Assembly (NCBI RefSeq): GCF_001854185.1
Contig: NZ_CP017603.1
Coordinates: forward strand, 4,402,001 to 4,466,000
Direction of reading: 5' to 3'
DNA from: Clostridium formicaceticum
GTDB lineage: Bacteria; Bacillota; Clostridia; Peptostreptococcales; Natronincolaceae
Length of the DNA stretch: 64,000 nucleotides
Under the pieces are notes generated by a model. That model was not told the origin of the DNA and did no database searches. It saw nothing but the letters and a program-made list of their open reading frames with translations. Shown one piece after another: positions 35,150-45,209 of this stretch (the stretch's first letter is position 1; each line of letters begins with the position of its first letter). A program made the translations under genes and the position numbers.

Positions 35150-35880
35150 GCCAGCTTCCTCCTTCCAAGAAGTACTGCTATAACTGCCATTGCTCCCGAG
35201 GCTGCAAGTAAAATTCCAATGCTTAGAATTACCTGATCCACATTTTCTCCTATGATCAATGCATAAACTGCATTTTGTCCCAATGCAAGAGGACTGGCGT
35301 AGGTGGACAAAAAGTTTAAAATGCCGCTTTCAGGCATAGGAAACCATACCCCTGCTAATGCTATTGATGTGATACCATACACTGTTCCCAACCCTTCCGC
35401 AGTTTTATAATGCTTCACTCCCAATACTAAGTTTAAAAATACAAGCTGAGAAAGAATGGAGATAGCTAACAATACCAGGAATACAAGTCCTATATTTCCC
35501 CAATGAACACCATATACCCATTGGGTAAACAACACCATCACCAGGCCTTGAAATGCACTGAATAGTGTACAGGACAAAATGATTGAAAAAGCGTGCTGGT
35601 GCACTTGGTAGGGCAGAGCATACATCCGCCATTTTGTTGATGACATCAAATCATACCTGATAAATTCCATTGTGTAAAACCCACCATAAAGTTGAAAAGC
35701 AAGAATCATGGTTACCGCAATGCCATCCATAACAGGTATGTTAAGCTGAGGATCCACTACATCCCCTGCTACCATTCCCAGCACTGTAATTAAAGCCAAA
35801 GGAAGAAACAATAATATTATTAACGCAAGATATCCTCTAGACATTCTTCTCAACATAAAATAACTAGATCTTAGAATCAT
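35146..35880 (-). CDS. ABC-2 type permease (first)
   Basis: 244 residues, six hydrophobic segments. MEFIRYDLMSSTKWRMYALPYQVHQ is the coupling region and NFLSTYASPLALGQNAVYAL the usual post-helix-5 motif. Two bases separate it from the ATPase stop. Together the two small permeases form a heterodimeric channel with the upstream ATPase. Confidence 0.85.
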   Translation of the reverse strand: MILRSSYFMLRRMSRGYLALIILLFLPLALITVLGMVAGDVVDPQLNIPVMDGIAVTMILAFQLYGGFYTMEFIRYDLMSSTKWRMYALPYQVHQHAFSIILSCTLFSAFQGLVMVLFTQWVYGVHWGNIGLVFLVLLAISILSQLVFLNLVLGVKHYKTAEGLGTVYGITSIALAGVWFPMPESGILNFLSTYASPLALGQNAVYALIIGENVDQVILSIGILLAASGAMAVIAVLLGRRKLA

Positions 35881-35882
35881 CT

Positions 35883-36827
35883 TTATTCCTCCCCTCCATC
35901 CCGTAATCTTTTACCAGTAAGGGTTAAAAATACATCTTCTAGCGTTGGCTTTTCGGTACTAACTGAACGTACTCCCCCAAATTGCCTTGCAACAGAAAGA
36001 ACGCGGTCTAGATTGCCAGATCCTACTGGGGATATAATTTGAATTTCCCTTCCACTCTGTATTACCTGCTTCACTCCGTCAAGTTTTCGAAGCTTCTCCA
36101 AAAGTGTCTCCGTAGGTTCTGCCACTTCTAGTTTAATCTTTTCTTCATGTTGAATTTTCTCCACCAATTCCTCAATGGTGCCTTTAGCAATAACATGTCC
36201 CTGATCCATAATGACGACTCTGGAAGCAATCGCTTGTACTTCCTCCATATAGTGGGTAGTATAAAGAATGGTTGTTCCTTGCTGATTTAATTTCCGCACT
36301 GTTTCAAGTATATGATTGCGGGATTGGGGATCAATGCCTACTGTTGGCTCATCCATAATCAAAAACTTAGGTCTGTGGATAAGGGCACAAGCAATATTCA
36401 GACGCCTTTTCATACCACCAGAAAATTTCACGGGTAGTTTTCCCCCGTACTCCTTCAAACCAACAAATTCAAGGGTTTCCTCTACACACTTCTTTAAAGT
36501 ATTCCCTCTCAAGCCATATATTCCACCAAAAAACTCAAGGTTCTCTTTGGCAGTTAGATCTTCAAAAACAGCAATATCCTGTGTGACAAGGCCAATCTCC
36601 TTCTTGATCTCAAGCATATTATTTTTCTGGGATTTTCCAAGTACCTCAATTTCTCCGGAGTCAATATTGATCAGACCTGCTAATGCATGGATCAATGTCG
36701 TTTTCCCTGCACCGTTGGGACCTAACAAACCCAGTATTTCTCTTTCTTCTATCGCAACATCAACACAATCCAGCGCTAAATGATTTCCATATCGTTTAAC
36801 AATATTTTTCATATGTGTAATCATCAC
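35883..36827 (-). CDS. ABC exporter ATPase with DUF4162-like tail
   Basis: 314 residues. Walker A GLLGPNGAGKTTLIHALAG, Q-loop VTQDIAVFEDLTAKENLEFF, signature FSGGMKRRLNIACALIH, Walker B FLIMDEPTVGIDP, switch TTHYMEEVQAIA. The C-terminal ~85 residues (TETLLEKLRKLDGVKQVI, TEKPTLEDVFLTLTGKRLRD) are the DUF4162-type extension. First gene of a five-gene operon ATPase-permease-permease-kinase-regulator, comparable to Bacillus yvfRSTU and lnr loci that expel membrane-active antibiotics. Substrate inferred only. Confidence 0.9.
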   Translation of the reverse strand: MMITHMKNIVKRYGNHLALDCVDVAIEEREILGLLGPNGAGKTTLIHALAGLINIDSGEIEVLGKSQKNNMLEIKKEIGLVTQDIAVFEDLTAKENLEFFGGIYGLRGNTLKKCVEETLEFVGLKEYGGKLPVKFSGGMKRRLNIACALIHRPKFLIMDEPTVGIDPQSRNHILETVRKLNQQGTTILYTTHYMEEVQAIASRVVIMDQGHVIAKGTIEELVEKIQHEEKIKLEVAEPTETLLEKLRKLDGVKQVIQSGREIQIISPVGSGNLDRVLSVARQFGGVRSVSTEKPTLEDVFLTLTGKRLRDGGEE

Positions 36828-36991
36828 AAAATTCCTCCTATCTATTATTTACTTTTATCTTATCAGATAGGTTTCATACCAAGTAGTTACAAATGTAATG
36901 ATTTAAGTCGTGATTACAGTTTACAAAACTGGACGCCCAAAGAGAAGCTATCTATTTTTTATTGTGCTAAACTTTAACCTAAGGTGATGCT

Positions 36992-37130
36992 ATGAAGTGG
37001 CTGAAGTAACTAAGCCATGCCATTGATTATATAGAAAACAATTTAACAGGTGATATTTCCTACGGTGAAGCTGCAAAATATCCTCTGGAGGGAAAGACAT
37101 GTTGTATAGCCCATATTATAGCTTAGACCA
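36992..37130 (+). pseudogene. Remnant of an AraC-family regulator N-terminus
   Basis: ATG at 36992 follows AAGGTGATG. The frame reads MKWLK, a TAA stop at 37007, then LSHAIDYIENNLTGDISYGE and AAKY, the well-known first helix and HTH start of AraC/GyrI-type regulators, and then degenerates. A second small frame at 37099-37218 (39 codons, GGAGGG before its ATG, ending GDGIPIPVKWQ) overlaps the end of the cyclase gene and is probably debris too. Confidence 0.6.
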
Positions 37131-37195
37131 ATGGAATCCTGTGATCATCTCCTCGGCTTGGGGTGATGCAGGTGATGTAAATGGCGATGGAATAC

Positions 37196-37843
37196 CTATT
37201 CCTGTAAAATGGCAATAGCTCGAATAGGTGCTCCATCAGAGTTATCGTATTTTATCGGAAGTGCACAGAATGTAAATAATTCATTCCCTATTTCCCCTAA
37301 ACCAGTGAGATTTTCTATAATGACTATATCCGTCTCAGCAAAAAGTTTTCGATGAATCGTCAAGTTTTCGTCTGAAATAGGATCAATACCTATCACATCT
37401 AATCCAACCCCCTTTTTTCTGCTATTGATTAAATATTCAGCAACTTCCTCCGTAATATAGGGATATCCTCCAAAATAGGCATTCGTACCCCAACGGCTAT
37501 CCCAACCTGTATAGAACAAAATAAATTCTGCTTGATTTGCTTTCTCTTTTATACCTTCAATATACTTCATCGTAATTCTTTCACCCTCTTGTAAATCACT
37601 ACAATCAATGACCAATGCTTTCCCTACAAATTGTTCTGCAGGAAATGTATCTAAAGTAGGTCTATGGGCAAATAAATGTGCAGGTGCGTCCATATGTGTT
37701 CCCGTATGAGAAAACATTGTTAGTAAGGTTTCTTTAAAACCATGTTTCTCATATGTATTTGCAACTTCTAATTTAGGTCCCTCTGTGCCTGGATAAACCG
37801 GCATAGTTTCTGAAATATTATGTGTTAAGTCAATTATTTTCAT
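37196..37843 (-). CDS. Cyclase family metal-dependent hydrolase (kynurenine formamidase-like)
   Basis: 215 residues, full length for the family. Motif FSHTGTHMDAPAHLF provides the HxGTHxDxPxH metal ligands; IDLTHNISETMPVYPG opens the fold and VGLDVIGIDPISDE and ENLTGL close it. Members hydrolyse formyl-kynurenine, isatin or similar amides. No tryptophan-degradation genes are nearby, so the substrate is open. It appears to stand alone. Confidence 0.88.
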   Translation of the reverse strand: MKIIDLTHNISETMPVYPGTEGPKLEVANTYEKHGFKETLLTMFSHTGTHMDAPAHLFAHRPTLDTFPAEQFVGKALVIDCSDLQEGERITMKYIEGIKEKANQAEFILFYTGWDSRWGTNAYFGGYPYITEEVAEYLINSRKKGVGLDVIGIDPISDENLTIHRKLFAETDIVIIENLTGLGEIGNELFTFCALPIKYDNSDGAPIRAIAILQE

Positions 37844-38160
37844 AAGATCCTCACTTTCTTCTCAGCGATTTTTATAACCATGCTTTATTTTATTTACTAG
37901 TCAAATAGCGCTGCTACCACCAAGCTTAATGAAGTTATTTCAATTACTGATGGTATAGCTTTTTTATATGATAAGCTATTCTTTTTAAACAGATTTGTAT
38001 TATACACATTATATATTAGAAACCCTTATTAGCACAAATCCTTAGCAAAACTGCTTTATTGCATTTTTATCTTAATAAATCTATAATAAAAATATACGCT
38101 TTTTATTTAATCCTTTGTAAGTGATGAACAAAATATCCACAAGAAAGCTTGGTGTAAACA
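37844..38160. other. Divergent intergenic region
   Basis: 317 bases. Holds the minus-strand promoter of the cyclase gene and the plus-strand region before the DUF1992 gene. An ATAGCTT/AAGCTAT hairpin followed by TCTTTTT near 37960-37985 looks terminator-like on the plus strand, but there is no gene for it to end. A short minus-strand stretch near 37900 reads KLGGSSAI before a stop and may be a gene-end relic. Confidence 0.35.
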
Positions 38161-38493
38161 GTGCATACGATTATCGAAACCATCGCAGAAGCCAAAATCC
38201 GTGAAGCAATAGAAAAAGGTGCGTTAGATAACCTGCCGGGTAAAGGGAAACCTTTAAAGTTGGAAGACTTATCCCGCATACCCGAAGAATTCCGTGCAGG
38301 TTATATCCTTTTGAAAAACGGAGGTTATATTCCAGAAGAAATGGCGTTGCAAAACAAGATCTTTCATTACCGTCAGCTAATAGACCAATGTTGTGATGTA
38401 TCTGAAAAGGAAACCTTAAAAAAAGAATTATCCTATTTAAATTTAAAGCATAGCCTACTTATGGAAAAAAGAAAAAGGCAGTCTATCAAATGA
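38161..38493 (+). CDS. DUF1992 (DnaJ-C28-like) family protein
   Basis: 110 residues with a GTG start. The block IAEAKIREAIEKGALDNLPGKGKPLKL, then IPEEFRAGYILLKNGGYIPEE, is the full DUF1992 signature shared by bacterial YhdN-like proteins and eukaryotic DNAJC28. The molecular function is unknown. The ribosome site is weak (AAGAAAG about 14 bases before). Confidence 0.85.
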   Translation: MHTIIETIAEAKIREAIEKGALDNLPGKGKPLKLEDLSRIPEEFRAGYILLKNGGYIPEEMALQNKIFHYRQLIDQCCDVSEKETLKKELSYLNLKHSLLMEKRKRQSIK

Positions 38494-38559
38494 TGCCTTT
38501 ATTGTTTGCCTTTGAATCTTTCAGTGCTATCTTCTATTTTTATCTTCCTAGGGTGAAAT

Positions 38560-39966
38560 TTATCTTGCATACAAATTATACTTTTGAATTTTCTCATAAA
38601 GGCTGGTTCTGCTAATCCCTAAAGCTTTTGCCGTTTGATACTTATTATATTTATTTTCCTTCAAAGTTCTTCGTATTAAATTTTTTTCTACTTCCTCTAG
38701 GGTAGCCTTTAACGTTTTACTTTTTCTACTTCCCTTGTTTCCATGAGGATTCGTCATAGACTTTGGAAGATGTTGCAAAGCTATTCTAGCTTCTTTATCT
38801 ACTAGATTAAAGGCCCTTTCTATAACATTTTCCAGTTCTCTTATATTTCCCTGCCAATGATAATTCATTAGACAGTCCATTGCCATAGGTGTAATTTCTG
38901 TAACAAATTTATTCATTTCTTTTGAGAGTCTTTTAATCAAAAAATTTATTAATAGGGGTATATCCTCTTTCCTTTCTCTTAAAGGAGGAATTTTTATACT
39001 AATGACATTTAGTCGATAATATAAATCTTCTCTAAATTTTTTATTTTCTACCATTTCCTTAAGATCTTGATTGGTGGCAGCTATAATTCTCACATCTACT
39101 TTTTGGCTCTTCTCTCCGCCTACCCTATCAATTTCCTTCTCTTGTATGGCCTTTAGCAGTTTAGCCTGCATATTTAATGGCATTTCACCTATCTCATCTA
39201 GGAAAATCGTGCTTTTGTTTGCTAATTCAAATTTACCAAGCTTTCCCCCCTTTTTGGCTCCCGTAAACGCCCCCTGCTCGTAGCCAAACAATTCTGATTC
39301 CAATAATGCCTCAGGTATTGCTGCACAGTTCACCTTTATTAAAGGATATTCATTTCTAGCACTGGCGTTATGAATGGCGGTAGCAAATAACCCCTTGCCG
39401 GTTCCGCTTTCTCCTAAAAGCAAAACATTCGACTTTGTAGCTGCCACCTGTTTTGCTAGTTCCTTTACTCCTTCTATAGCTTCACTAATCCCTATTATCC
39501 TATCGAAGCTATCCTCATTTCCTAAAAGTCTTTTCAGCTCTCTTTTATAGAAATCTACTTCTTTTTCTAACACATTTACCCTTTTTACATAGGTGTCTAA
39601 TTCTACAACATCTTTAAATAATACGGTACCTACTCCCCCAATAATTTCTCCATCTTTTCTGATTGGAATCCGATCAGCGATCATTTTATTTCCTTTTATT
39701 TTTTGTATATCTCCAATTTCTCTTTCACCGGTTTTTACTACAATATGCATTCTGGTATTTTCTATGACCTCCGTTACATGCTTACCTATGGCTTCTTTTG
39801 GCGTCGTCTCTAAAAATTTACAATAGCCTTCATTGATCATTCTTACATATCCATCTTTATCAACAACCACAACCCAGTTGTACACCAGTTCAAAAATGGT
39901 TTTATACATTTCTAGTAATGCATCTTTATTTTCCATCGAAAAATAGCTTTTATAAGCATCCACCAC
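38560..39966 (-). CDS. Sigma-54-dependent transcriptional activator with PAS domain
   Basis: GTG at 39966 is chosen because GGAGG lies 7 bases upstream; the frame is open to 40038. 468 residues. PAS domain near 20-120 ([24 protein letters not shown]), then the AAA+ domain: Walker [19 protein letters not shown], sigma-54 contact loop [11 protein letters not shown], Walker [11 protein letters not shown], arginine-finger region [27 protein letters not shown]-terminal Fis-type [26 protein letters not shown]. It sits next to a catabolic operon that has a sigma-54 promoter and is its likely activator. Confidence 0.94.
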   Translation of the reverse strand: MVDAYKSYFSMENKDALLEMYKTIFELVYNWVVVVDKDGYVRMINEGYCKFLETTPKEAIGKHVTEVIENTRMHIVVKTGEREIGDIQKIKGNKMIADRIPIRKDGEIIGGVGTVLFKDVVELDTYVKRVNVLEKEVDFYKRELKRLLGNEDSFDRIIGISEAIEGVKELAKQVAATKSNVLLLGESGTGKGLFATAIHNASARNEYPLIKVNCAAIPEALLESELFGYEQGAFTGAKKGGKLGKFELANKSTIFLDEIGEMPLNMQAKLLKAIQEKEIDRVGGEKSQKVDVRIIAATNQDLKEMVENKKFREDLYYRLNVISIKIPPLRERKEDIPLLINFLIKRLSKEMNKFVTEITPMAMDCLMNYHWQGNIRELENVIERAFNLVDKEARIALQHLPKSMTNPHGNKGSRKSKTLKATLEEVEKNLIRRTLKENKYNKYQTAKALGISRTSLYEKIQKYNLYAR

Positions 39967-40077
39967 ACCTACACCTCCTTTTTTTATTATACCCTTTTTA
40001 TCCCAAATGAAATAGGAGGAGAAATTAAAGAATTTCACCTCCTACCAAAGAATGTTATATTGATCTTTTCATAGCTT

Positions 40078-41262
40078 TTATCTCTTTATAATAACCGCTG
40101 TGCCCATTCCTCCACCGATACATAATGTAGCTAAGCCATGCTCAGCATCTCGTTTCATCATCTCATGTAAGAGTGTTACAAGTATTCTTGCCCCACTGGC
40201 TCCAACGGGATGACCTAGTGCTATAGCACCGCCATTTACATTTACTTTTTCCTTATTCCATTTCAGCTCTTTGCCAACAGCTAAGGCTTGTGCTGCAAAA
40301 GCTTCGTTGGCTTCGATTAAATCCATATCTTCTATGGTAAGATTCGCCTTTTTTAATGCTCTTTCTGTGGCTGGCACTGGCCCTATACCCATGATGGAAG
40401 GGTCCACCCCGGCATTAGCATAGGATACAATGGTTGCTAAAGGTTGAATGCCTAGCTCCTCTGCTTTTTCCTTAGACATTACAACCAACGCAGCAGCACC
40501 ATCATTGATTCCAGATGCATTGCCTGCCGTCACGGTTCCATCTTTCTTAAAGGCTGGTCTTAGCTTACTCAGCTTATCTGCAGTTACTCCAGCTTTTGGA
40601 TGTTCATCTGTATCAAATACAATAGGCTCCCCCTTCTTTTGAGGTATTTCTACAGGGACAATTTCATCCTTAAATCTACCTTCTGCAATAGCTTTTTCTG
40701 CTTTATTTTGACTGGCTGCCGCAAATGCATCTTGTTCTTCTCTTGAGATACCATATTGATCCGCTAAATTTTCTGCTGTAATACCCATATGATATCCATT
40801 GAAGGCATCGGTTAAGGCATCATAAACCATAGAATCCACTAGGGTTCCCTCACCCATTTTATGGCCCCATCTAGCCTTAGGTAATAGATAAGGTGCTTGA
40901 CTCATATTCTCTGTTCCACCCACCACAACAATGTCATTATCTCCCGCTATGATGGTTTGAACTGCAAGAGATACAGTTCTAAGCCCAGATCCACACAGCA
41001 TGTTAATGGTTGTTGCTGGAACTTCTACTGGTATCCCCGCCTTAACAGAAGCTTGACGGGCAACCCCTTGGCCTGCCCCCGCTTGAAGAATACAGCCCAT
41101 ATAAACCTCATCAACATCCTGTCCTTTTATATTGGCTCTTTCTAATGCAGCTTTAATGGCTATGGCTCCTAGCTCAGCTACCGGTATATTTTGCAATGTT
41201 CCTCCAAAGCTTCCTACAGCTGTTCTCACAGCACTTGCGATAACTACTTGCTTCATCATCAT
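40078..41262 (-). CDS. Acetyl-CoA acetyltransferase (thiolase)
   Basis: 394 residues. Active-site Cys in [14 protein letters not shown] (about 90), His in EANEAFAAQ and [16 protein letters not shown], and second Cys in [13 protein letters not shown]. Length and motifs match AtoB/ThlA-type biosynthetic thiolases. Three ATG codons in tandem; the first is reported, the third has better spacing to AGGAGGAG. Last step of the operon: cleavage of acetoacetyl-CoA to two acetyl-CoA. Confidence 0.94.
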   Translation of the reverse strand: MMMKQVVIASAVRTAVGSFGGTLQNIPVAELGAIAIKAALERANIKGQDVDEVYMGCILQAGAGQGVARQASVKAGIPVEVPATTINMLCGSGLRTVSLAVQTIIAGDNDIVVVGGTENMSQAPYLLPKARWGHKMGEGTLVDSMVYDALTDAFNGYHMGITAENLADQYGISREEQDAFAAASQNKAEKAIAEGRFKDEIVPVEIPQKKGEPIVFDTDEHPKAGVTADKLSKLRPAFKKDGTVTAGNASGINDGAAALVVMSKEKAEELGIQPLATIVSYANAGVDPSIMGIGPVPATERALKKANLTIEDMDLIEANEAFAAQALAVGKELKWNKEKVNVNGGAIALGHPVGASGARILVTLLHEMMKRDAEHGLATLCIGGGMGTAVIIKR

Positions 41263-41275
41263 TCTCCTCCTATCC

Positions 41276-42019
41276 TTAAAGTACTACGCCACCATCAACA
41301 CTTAATACAATGCCAGTAATAAATCTGGCTTCATCAGAAGCTAAGAAGGCATAGGCATTGGCAATGTCTTCCGGCAGCCCTAGCAACCCTATAGGAGATT
41401 TACTCCTCATCATATCCAGCACCTTTTCAGGCATTTTTTCTGTCATTGGTGTTAATATAAAACCTGGAGCTACAGCATTTACTCGAATACCCTTTCTACC
41501 CAGCTCCTTTGCCCATGTTTTAGTCATACCGATCACGCCCCACTTTGTGGCAGCATAATTGGTTTGACCAAAATTACCATATATTCCTACAACAGAAGAT
41601 GCATTTAATATAACCCCACTCCCTGCTTCTGCCATGACCTTGGCTGCGATTTGTCCACAATTATATACACCTTTAAGGTTTACGTTAATTACCTTATCAA
41701 AATCCTCTTCTGGCATTTTTAGCAATTGATTATCCGCTGTAATACCAGCGTTGTTCACCAACACATCAATTTTACCCCATTTTCCTACTGCCTCATCCAC
41801 CATCTTTTGAACCTGATTTCTATCTACAACATCAACATCACAAGCCAATACTTCTGCATTGATCTCCTTTAAGGCTGCCACAACTTCCTCCAAATTTTGT
41901 AATCCTCTATCAGATACTACAACCTTAGCACCCTCTCTTGCAAATTTAAGGGCTGTTGCTCTACCTATACCCCTTGCTGCTCCTGTAATAATGGCTACTT
42001 TATCTTTTAATTTCATCAT
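41276..42019 (-). CDS. Short-chain dehydrogenase (3-hydroxybutyrate/3-oxoacyl reductase type)
   Basis: ATG at 42019 is preferred to 42052 as GAGGAGG lies just before it. 247 residues. Cofactor loop [16 protein letters not shown] motif [11 protein letters not shown], catalytic S-Y-K in [24 protein letters not shown]-terminal [14 protein letters not shown]. The sequence is FabG/PhaB-like; in this context it is probably an oxidoreductase between 3-hydroxybutyrate (or its CoA ester) and acetoacetate (or acetoacetyl-CoA). Confidence 0.9.
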   Translation of the reverse strand: MMKLKDKVAIITGAARGIGRATALKFAREGAKVVVSDRGLQNLEEVVAALKEINAEVLACDVDVVDRNQVQKMVDEAVGKWGKIDVLVNNAGITADNQLLKMPEEDFDKVINVNLKGVYNCGQIAAKVMAEAGSGVILNASSVVGIYGNFGQTNYAATKWGVIGMTKTWAKELGRKGIRVNAVAPGFILTPMTEKMPEKVLDMMRSKSPIGLLGLPEDIANAYAFLASDEARFITGIVLSVDGGVVL

Positions 42020-42063
42020 TTTTTCCTCCTCATTTTTAGTTAATTTCAACAAAACTCATCTAA

Positions 42064-43347
42064 TTAAATCATGCCTATTGCTGCTAAGATTATCCCTATC
42101 GCTACTGATAATATAGGAATAAGAGATCCTACTACAAATATATCCTTGTAGGAATCTTTGTGGGTCATAGCAGTTACCGCCAACAAGGTTAGTACTGCAC
42201 CATTATGAGGCAATGTATCTAACCCTCCGCTGGACATGGAGGCTATTCTGTGGAAGGCCTCCAACGGCACGCCGGTTGTAAGGGATAATTCCACAAATCT
42301 ATCCGCTAATGCTTCTAAAGCAATTCCCATACCACCTGAAGCAGATCCTGTTGCTCCCGCCAATACATTTACCGCAACCGCTTGAGAAATAAGGGGATTA
42401 CCCTCTATACCCATTACTAAAGAAGTTAATGAATTAAATCCAGGCACTGCTCTTACTACTGCACCAAAACCAACAGCTGCACTGGTATTGATGATAGCCA
42501 GCACTGAACCAGATGCCCCAGCATTGATTGTTTCAACAATACTCTTTACCCTTTTAAAGTTTAGTACCAGCGCCAAAAGAATTCCTGCTGTTAATGCAAT
42601 AATAATATCTAGCTCAAGAAAATTTAAAAATATAATGACTATAAATAGTGGTAGTGCAGACAGCAAAGGATTCGGTAAATTCGATGCATCAATATCTTCT
42701 ACCTTCTCCTTCAATTCTATAAATACTTCTCCTGCTGCTGTAAGCTGCCTTTCTCTATAAGTTAACCATAGCATCCCTACACCAAACATAATCAAAGCAC
42801 CTATCGTTCCCATGATGGGAGCTGCCAGGGGTGTTGTTCCATAATATTCTATTGGAATTAAGTTTTGAATTTGGGGGGTTCCAGGAATTGCTGTCATGGT
42901 AAAGGTAAAAGAACCTAATGCAATTGCCCCTGGAATGAGTTTTCTAGAAATATTGGCTTCTCTAAATAAAGCTACAGCCAGTGGATAGATAGCAAATACA
43001 ACTACAAATAAGGAAACACCACCATAGGTTAATACAGCACATCCCACAACTACTGCTAAAATGGCCCTCTTTGTTCCAATCAATCTTATAACGAAGTTAG
43101 CAACAGATCTAGCTGCGCCAGAGTCATCCATCATCTTACCAAAGATGGCACCTAGCATAAATACTGGAAACCATGTTTTTGCAAAGCCTACAAATCCTCC
43201 CATATAAGCTTCTCTATAGGCATAAATTAAATCTAATCCACCGGTTAAAGCAACAATAGCAGCACATATAGGTGCAATCCATATGATAGACATACCTCTA
43301 TACGCCAAGTACATTAATAAGGCCAATCCAATAATAATTCCAAGCAT
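42064..43347 (-). CDS. GntP family carboxylate permease
   Basis: 427 residues with about twelve hydrophobic segments. TWFPVFMLGAIFGKMMDDSGAARSVA, YGGVSLFVVVFAIYPLA and ATGSASGGMGIALEAL are typical of the GntP/Ion transporter families. Members import gluconate, D-hydroxybutyrate or related acids. Within a CoA-transferase/thiolase operon, 3-hydroxybutyrate or acetoacetate is the likely substrate. GGAGGG precedes the ATG. Confidence 0.88.
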   Translation of the reverse strand: MLGIIIGLALLMYLAYRGMSIIWIAPICAAIVALTGGLDLIYAYREAYMGGFVGFAKTWFPVFMLGAIFGKMMDDSGAARSVANFVIRLIGTKRAILAVVVGCAVLTYGGVSLFVVVFAIYPLAVALFREANISRKLIPGAIALGSFTFTMTAIPGTPQIQNLIPIEYYGTTPLAAPIMGTIGALIMFGVGMLWLTYRERQLTAAGEVFIELKEKVEDIDASNLPNPLLSALPLFIVIIFLNFLELDIIIALTAGILLALVLNFKRVKSIVETINAGASGSVLAIINTSAAVGFGAVVRAVPGFNSLTSLVMGIEGNPLISQAVAVNVLAGATGSASGGMGIALEALADRFVELSLTTGVPLEAFHRIASMSSGGLDTLPHNGAVLTLLAVTAMTHKDSYKDIFVVGSLIPILSVAIGIILAAIGMI

Positions 43348-43383
43348 CTTTATTGCCCTCCTTTTAGATTTTTATAGCAAGCA

Positions 43384-44937
43384 TTATATCGTTACACCCA
43401 TTTTTTCAGGCTTAAATATTTTCTCATCCATACGTTTAAGGTTTTTACTAATGATTGGCTTAAAGTCCATATGGGCTAATATATCCTTATCAAGATCTAT
43501 CCCCGGTGCAATTTCTGTTAAAACTAATCCTTCTTTACTTAGTTCGAATACTGCTCTTTCTGTGATATATAAAACCTTTTGGCCATTTTCCGATGCGTAT
43601 TCTCCACTAAAGGTAACTTGTTCAACATGTCTTAAGAATTTTACCAATTTTCCTTCTTGTAGAATATTTAGTTTACCATCCTTCACTTCAACCTGTAATC
43701 CACTGGCTTTAAAGGTGCCACAAAACACTACTTTTTTAGCGTTTTGTGTGATATTAATGAATCCACCAGGGCCTGTAATCTTAGGTCCAAATTTGCTTAC
43801 ATTAATATTGCCCGCCTGATCACACTGCGCTAACCCTAGAAAAGCCACATCTAAACCACCGCCATCATAAAAATCAAATTGATTCGGTTGATCTATAATA
43901 GCTTCAGGATTTATTGCTGCGCCAAAGCTTAAGCCACCTACCGGTATTCCACCTATGGGTCCTGGTTCTACCGTTAATATCATTTGATCTGCAACACCTT
44001 CTTCGTTGGCTACTATAGAAATTCCCTCTGGCATGCCTATGCCCAGATTTACAATAGCATTGGGCACTAATTCTGTAAGTGCTCTTCTAGCAATAATTTT
44101 TCTTTCATCCAGTTTTAATGGTTTTACTGAGGATACTGGTACCATAATGTTCCCTGTATAACTTGGATTATACTGTTCTGCAAAGGTTTGCATATGATTT
44201 TTTATATCTTCTACCTCTACAATGGCATCCACGTAGATTCCTGGTATTTTTACCAATCTTGGATCAAGGGTACCTGCCTTGACAACCTTTTCCACCTGAA
44301 CAATTACTTTTCCGCCAGAGTTTTTCACTGCTTGTGCTATAGATAATACCTCTAATGATCCTACTTCCTTTTCCATTGTTACATTGCCTCTTTCATCGGC
44401 ATAAGTTCCCCTCAATAGGGCATAATCGATTTTGAAACCTTTATAAAAAAGGTATTCTTTTCCATGAACCTCCATCACCTCTACTAGATCCTCTGTTGTT
44501 TTTTCATTTAGTTTCCCCCCCTCCACTCTTGGATCTACGAAGGTCTTCAATCCAACATGGGTTAAAGTCCCTGGCTTGCCAGCTGCTATGTCTCTAAACA
44601 GATGGGCAATCACTCCCTGTGGAAAAGTATAGCCTTCTATTTTGTTTTCCAATGCCAGTTTCTGAACCTTCGGTGCTAAACCCCAATGACCGCCAATTAC
44701 CCGTTTCAACATTCCCTCTTGACCAAAGTGATTTACGCCCCTATCCTTGCCATCCCCTTGCCCTGCAACATACACTAGCGTTAAATTTCTAGGTTCACCT
44801 GTTTGCAAAAATCTTTCTTCTATCTTGACTTCTAACTCCTCTGGAACACAATTTCCTACAAATCCTCCTGTTGCAACGGTGCTATTGGAGTCTATCATTT
44901 TTATAGCTTCTTCAGCTGTTAAAAACTTTACTGCCAT
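43384..44937 (-). CDS. Acyl-CoA:acetate/3-ketoacid CoA-transferase (alpha-beta fused)
   Basis: ATG at 44937 is preferred to 44958 because AAGGAGG lies 8 bases before it. 517 residues, normal for single-chain family I transferases. N-terminal half: AVKFLTAEEAIKMIDSNSTVATGGFVGNCVPEE; C-terminal half: NLGIGMPEGISIVANEEG with the catalytic glutamate in LTVEPGPIGGIPVGGLSFG. Converts acetoacetate or 3-hydroxybutyrate to CoA esters using acetyl-CoA. First gene of the four-gene operon behind the sigma-54 promoter. Confidence 0.93.
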   Translation of the reverse strand: MAVKFLTAEEAIKMIDSNSTVATGGFVGNCVPEELEVKIEERFLQTGEPRNLTLVYVAGQGDGKDRGVNHFGQEGMLKRVIGGHWGLAPKVQKLALENKIEGYTFPQGVIAHLFRDIAAGKPGTLTHVGLKTFVDPRVEGGKLNEKTTEDLVEVMEVHGKEYLFYKGFKIDYALLRGTYADERGNVTMEKEVGSLEVLSIAQAVKNSGGKVIVQVEKVVKAGTLDPRLVKIPGIYVDAIVEVEDIKNHMQTFAEQYNPSYTGNIMVPVSSVKPLKLDERKIIARRALTELVPNAIVNLGIGMPEGISIVANEEGVADQMILTVEPGPIGGIPVGGLSFGAAINPEAIIDQPNQFDFYDGGGLDVAFLGLAQCDQAGNINVSKFGPKITGPGGFINITQNAKKVVFCGTFKASGLQVEVKDGKLNILQEGKLVKFLRHVEQVTFSGEYASENGQKVLYITERAVFELSKEGLVLTEIAPGIDLDKDILAHMDFKPIISKNLKRMDEKIFKPEKMGVTI

Positions 44938-44987
44938 ATGATTTTCCTCCTTCATCAATTTTGTACTTCCTACTTGCCATTTATAAT

Positions 44988-45004
44988 CGCAAGAACCGTA
45001 CCAA
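44988..45004 (-). promoter_or_regulatory. Sigma-54 (-24/-12) promoter
   Basis: Minus strand TTGGTACGGTTCTTGCG. The GG of TTGG and the GC of TTGC are exactly 10 bases apart, and it differs from the consensus TTGGCACG-N4-TTGCW at only one or two positions. About 50 bases before the CoA-transferase start, next to a sigma-54 activator gene. Confidence 0.87.
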
Positions 45005-45209
45005 CTTTTCTATAAAATCAAAACGTTTTCAAAAAATTTTCTAGAAAAGTTTTCCTGTATTAAGAAACAATTTACCCTAAACCCTAAAGAACCCATCATT
45101 TCTCTCCAAACAAAAGGAAGATTTACAGCATAGTTTATTAAGATAATTTTTAATAATCTCCTTTCAATTGCCTGTTTTAAGAAGTTTTTTTGTTATCGAA
45201 ATAACTAAG

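Noticed and set aside
36316-36783. 155-codon plus-strand frame
   Set aside because: Antisense to the ABC ATPase gene, without start signals.
34463-36827. Direct assignment as the linearmycin exporter LnrLMN
   Set aside because: The permeases here are about 230-245 residues, much shorter than LnrM/LnrN, so only a general similarity in operon design is claimed.
43283-43819. 178-codon plus-strand frame
   Set aside because: Antisense to the CoA-transferase and permease genes; shadow of their codon pattern.
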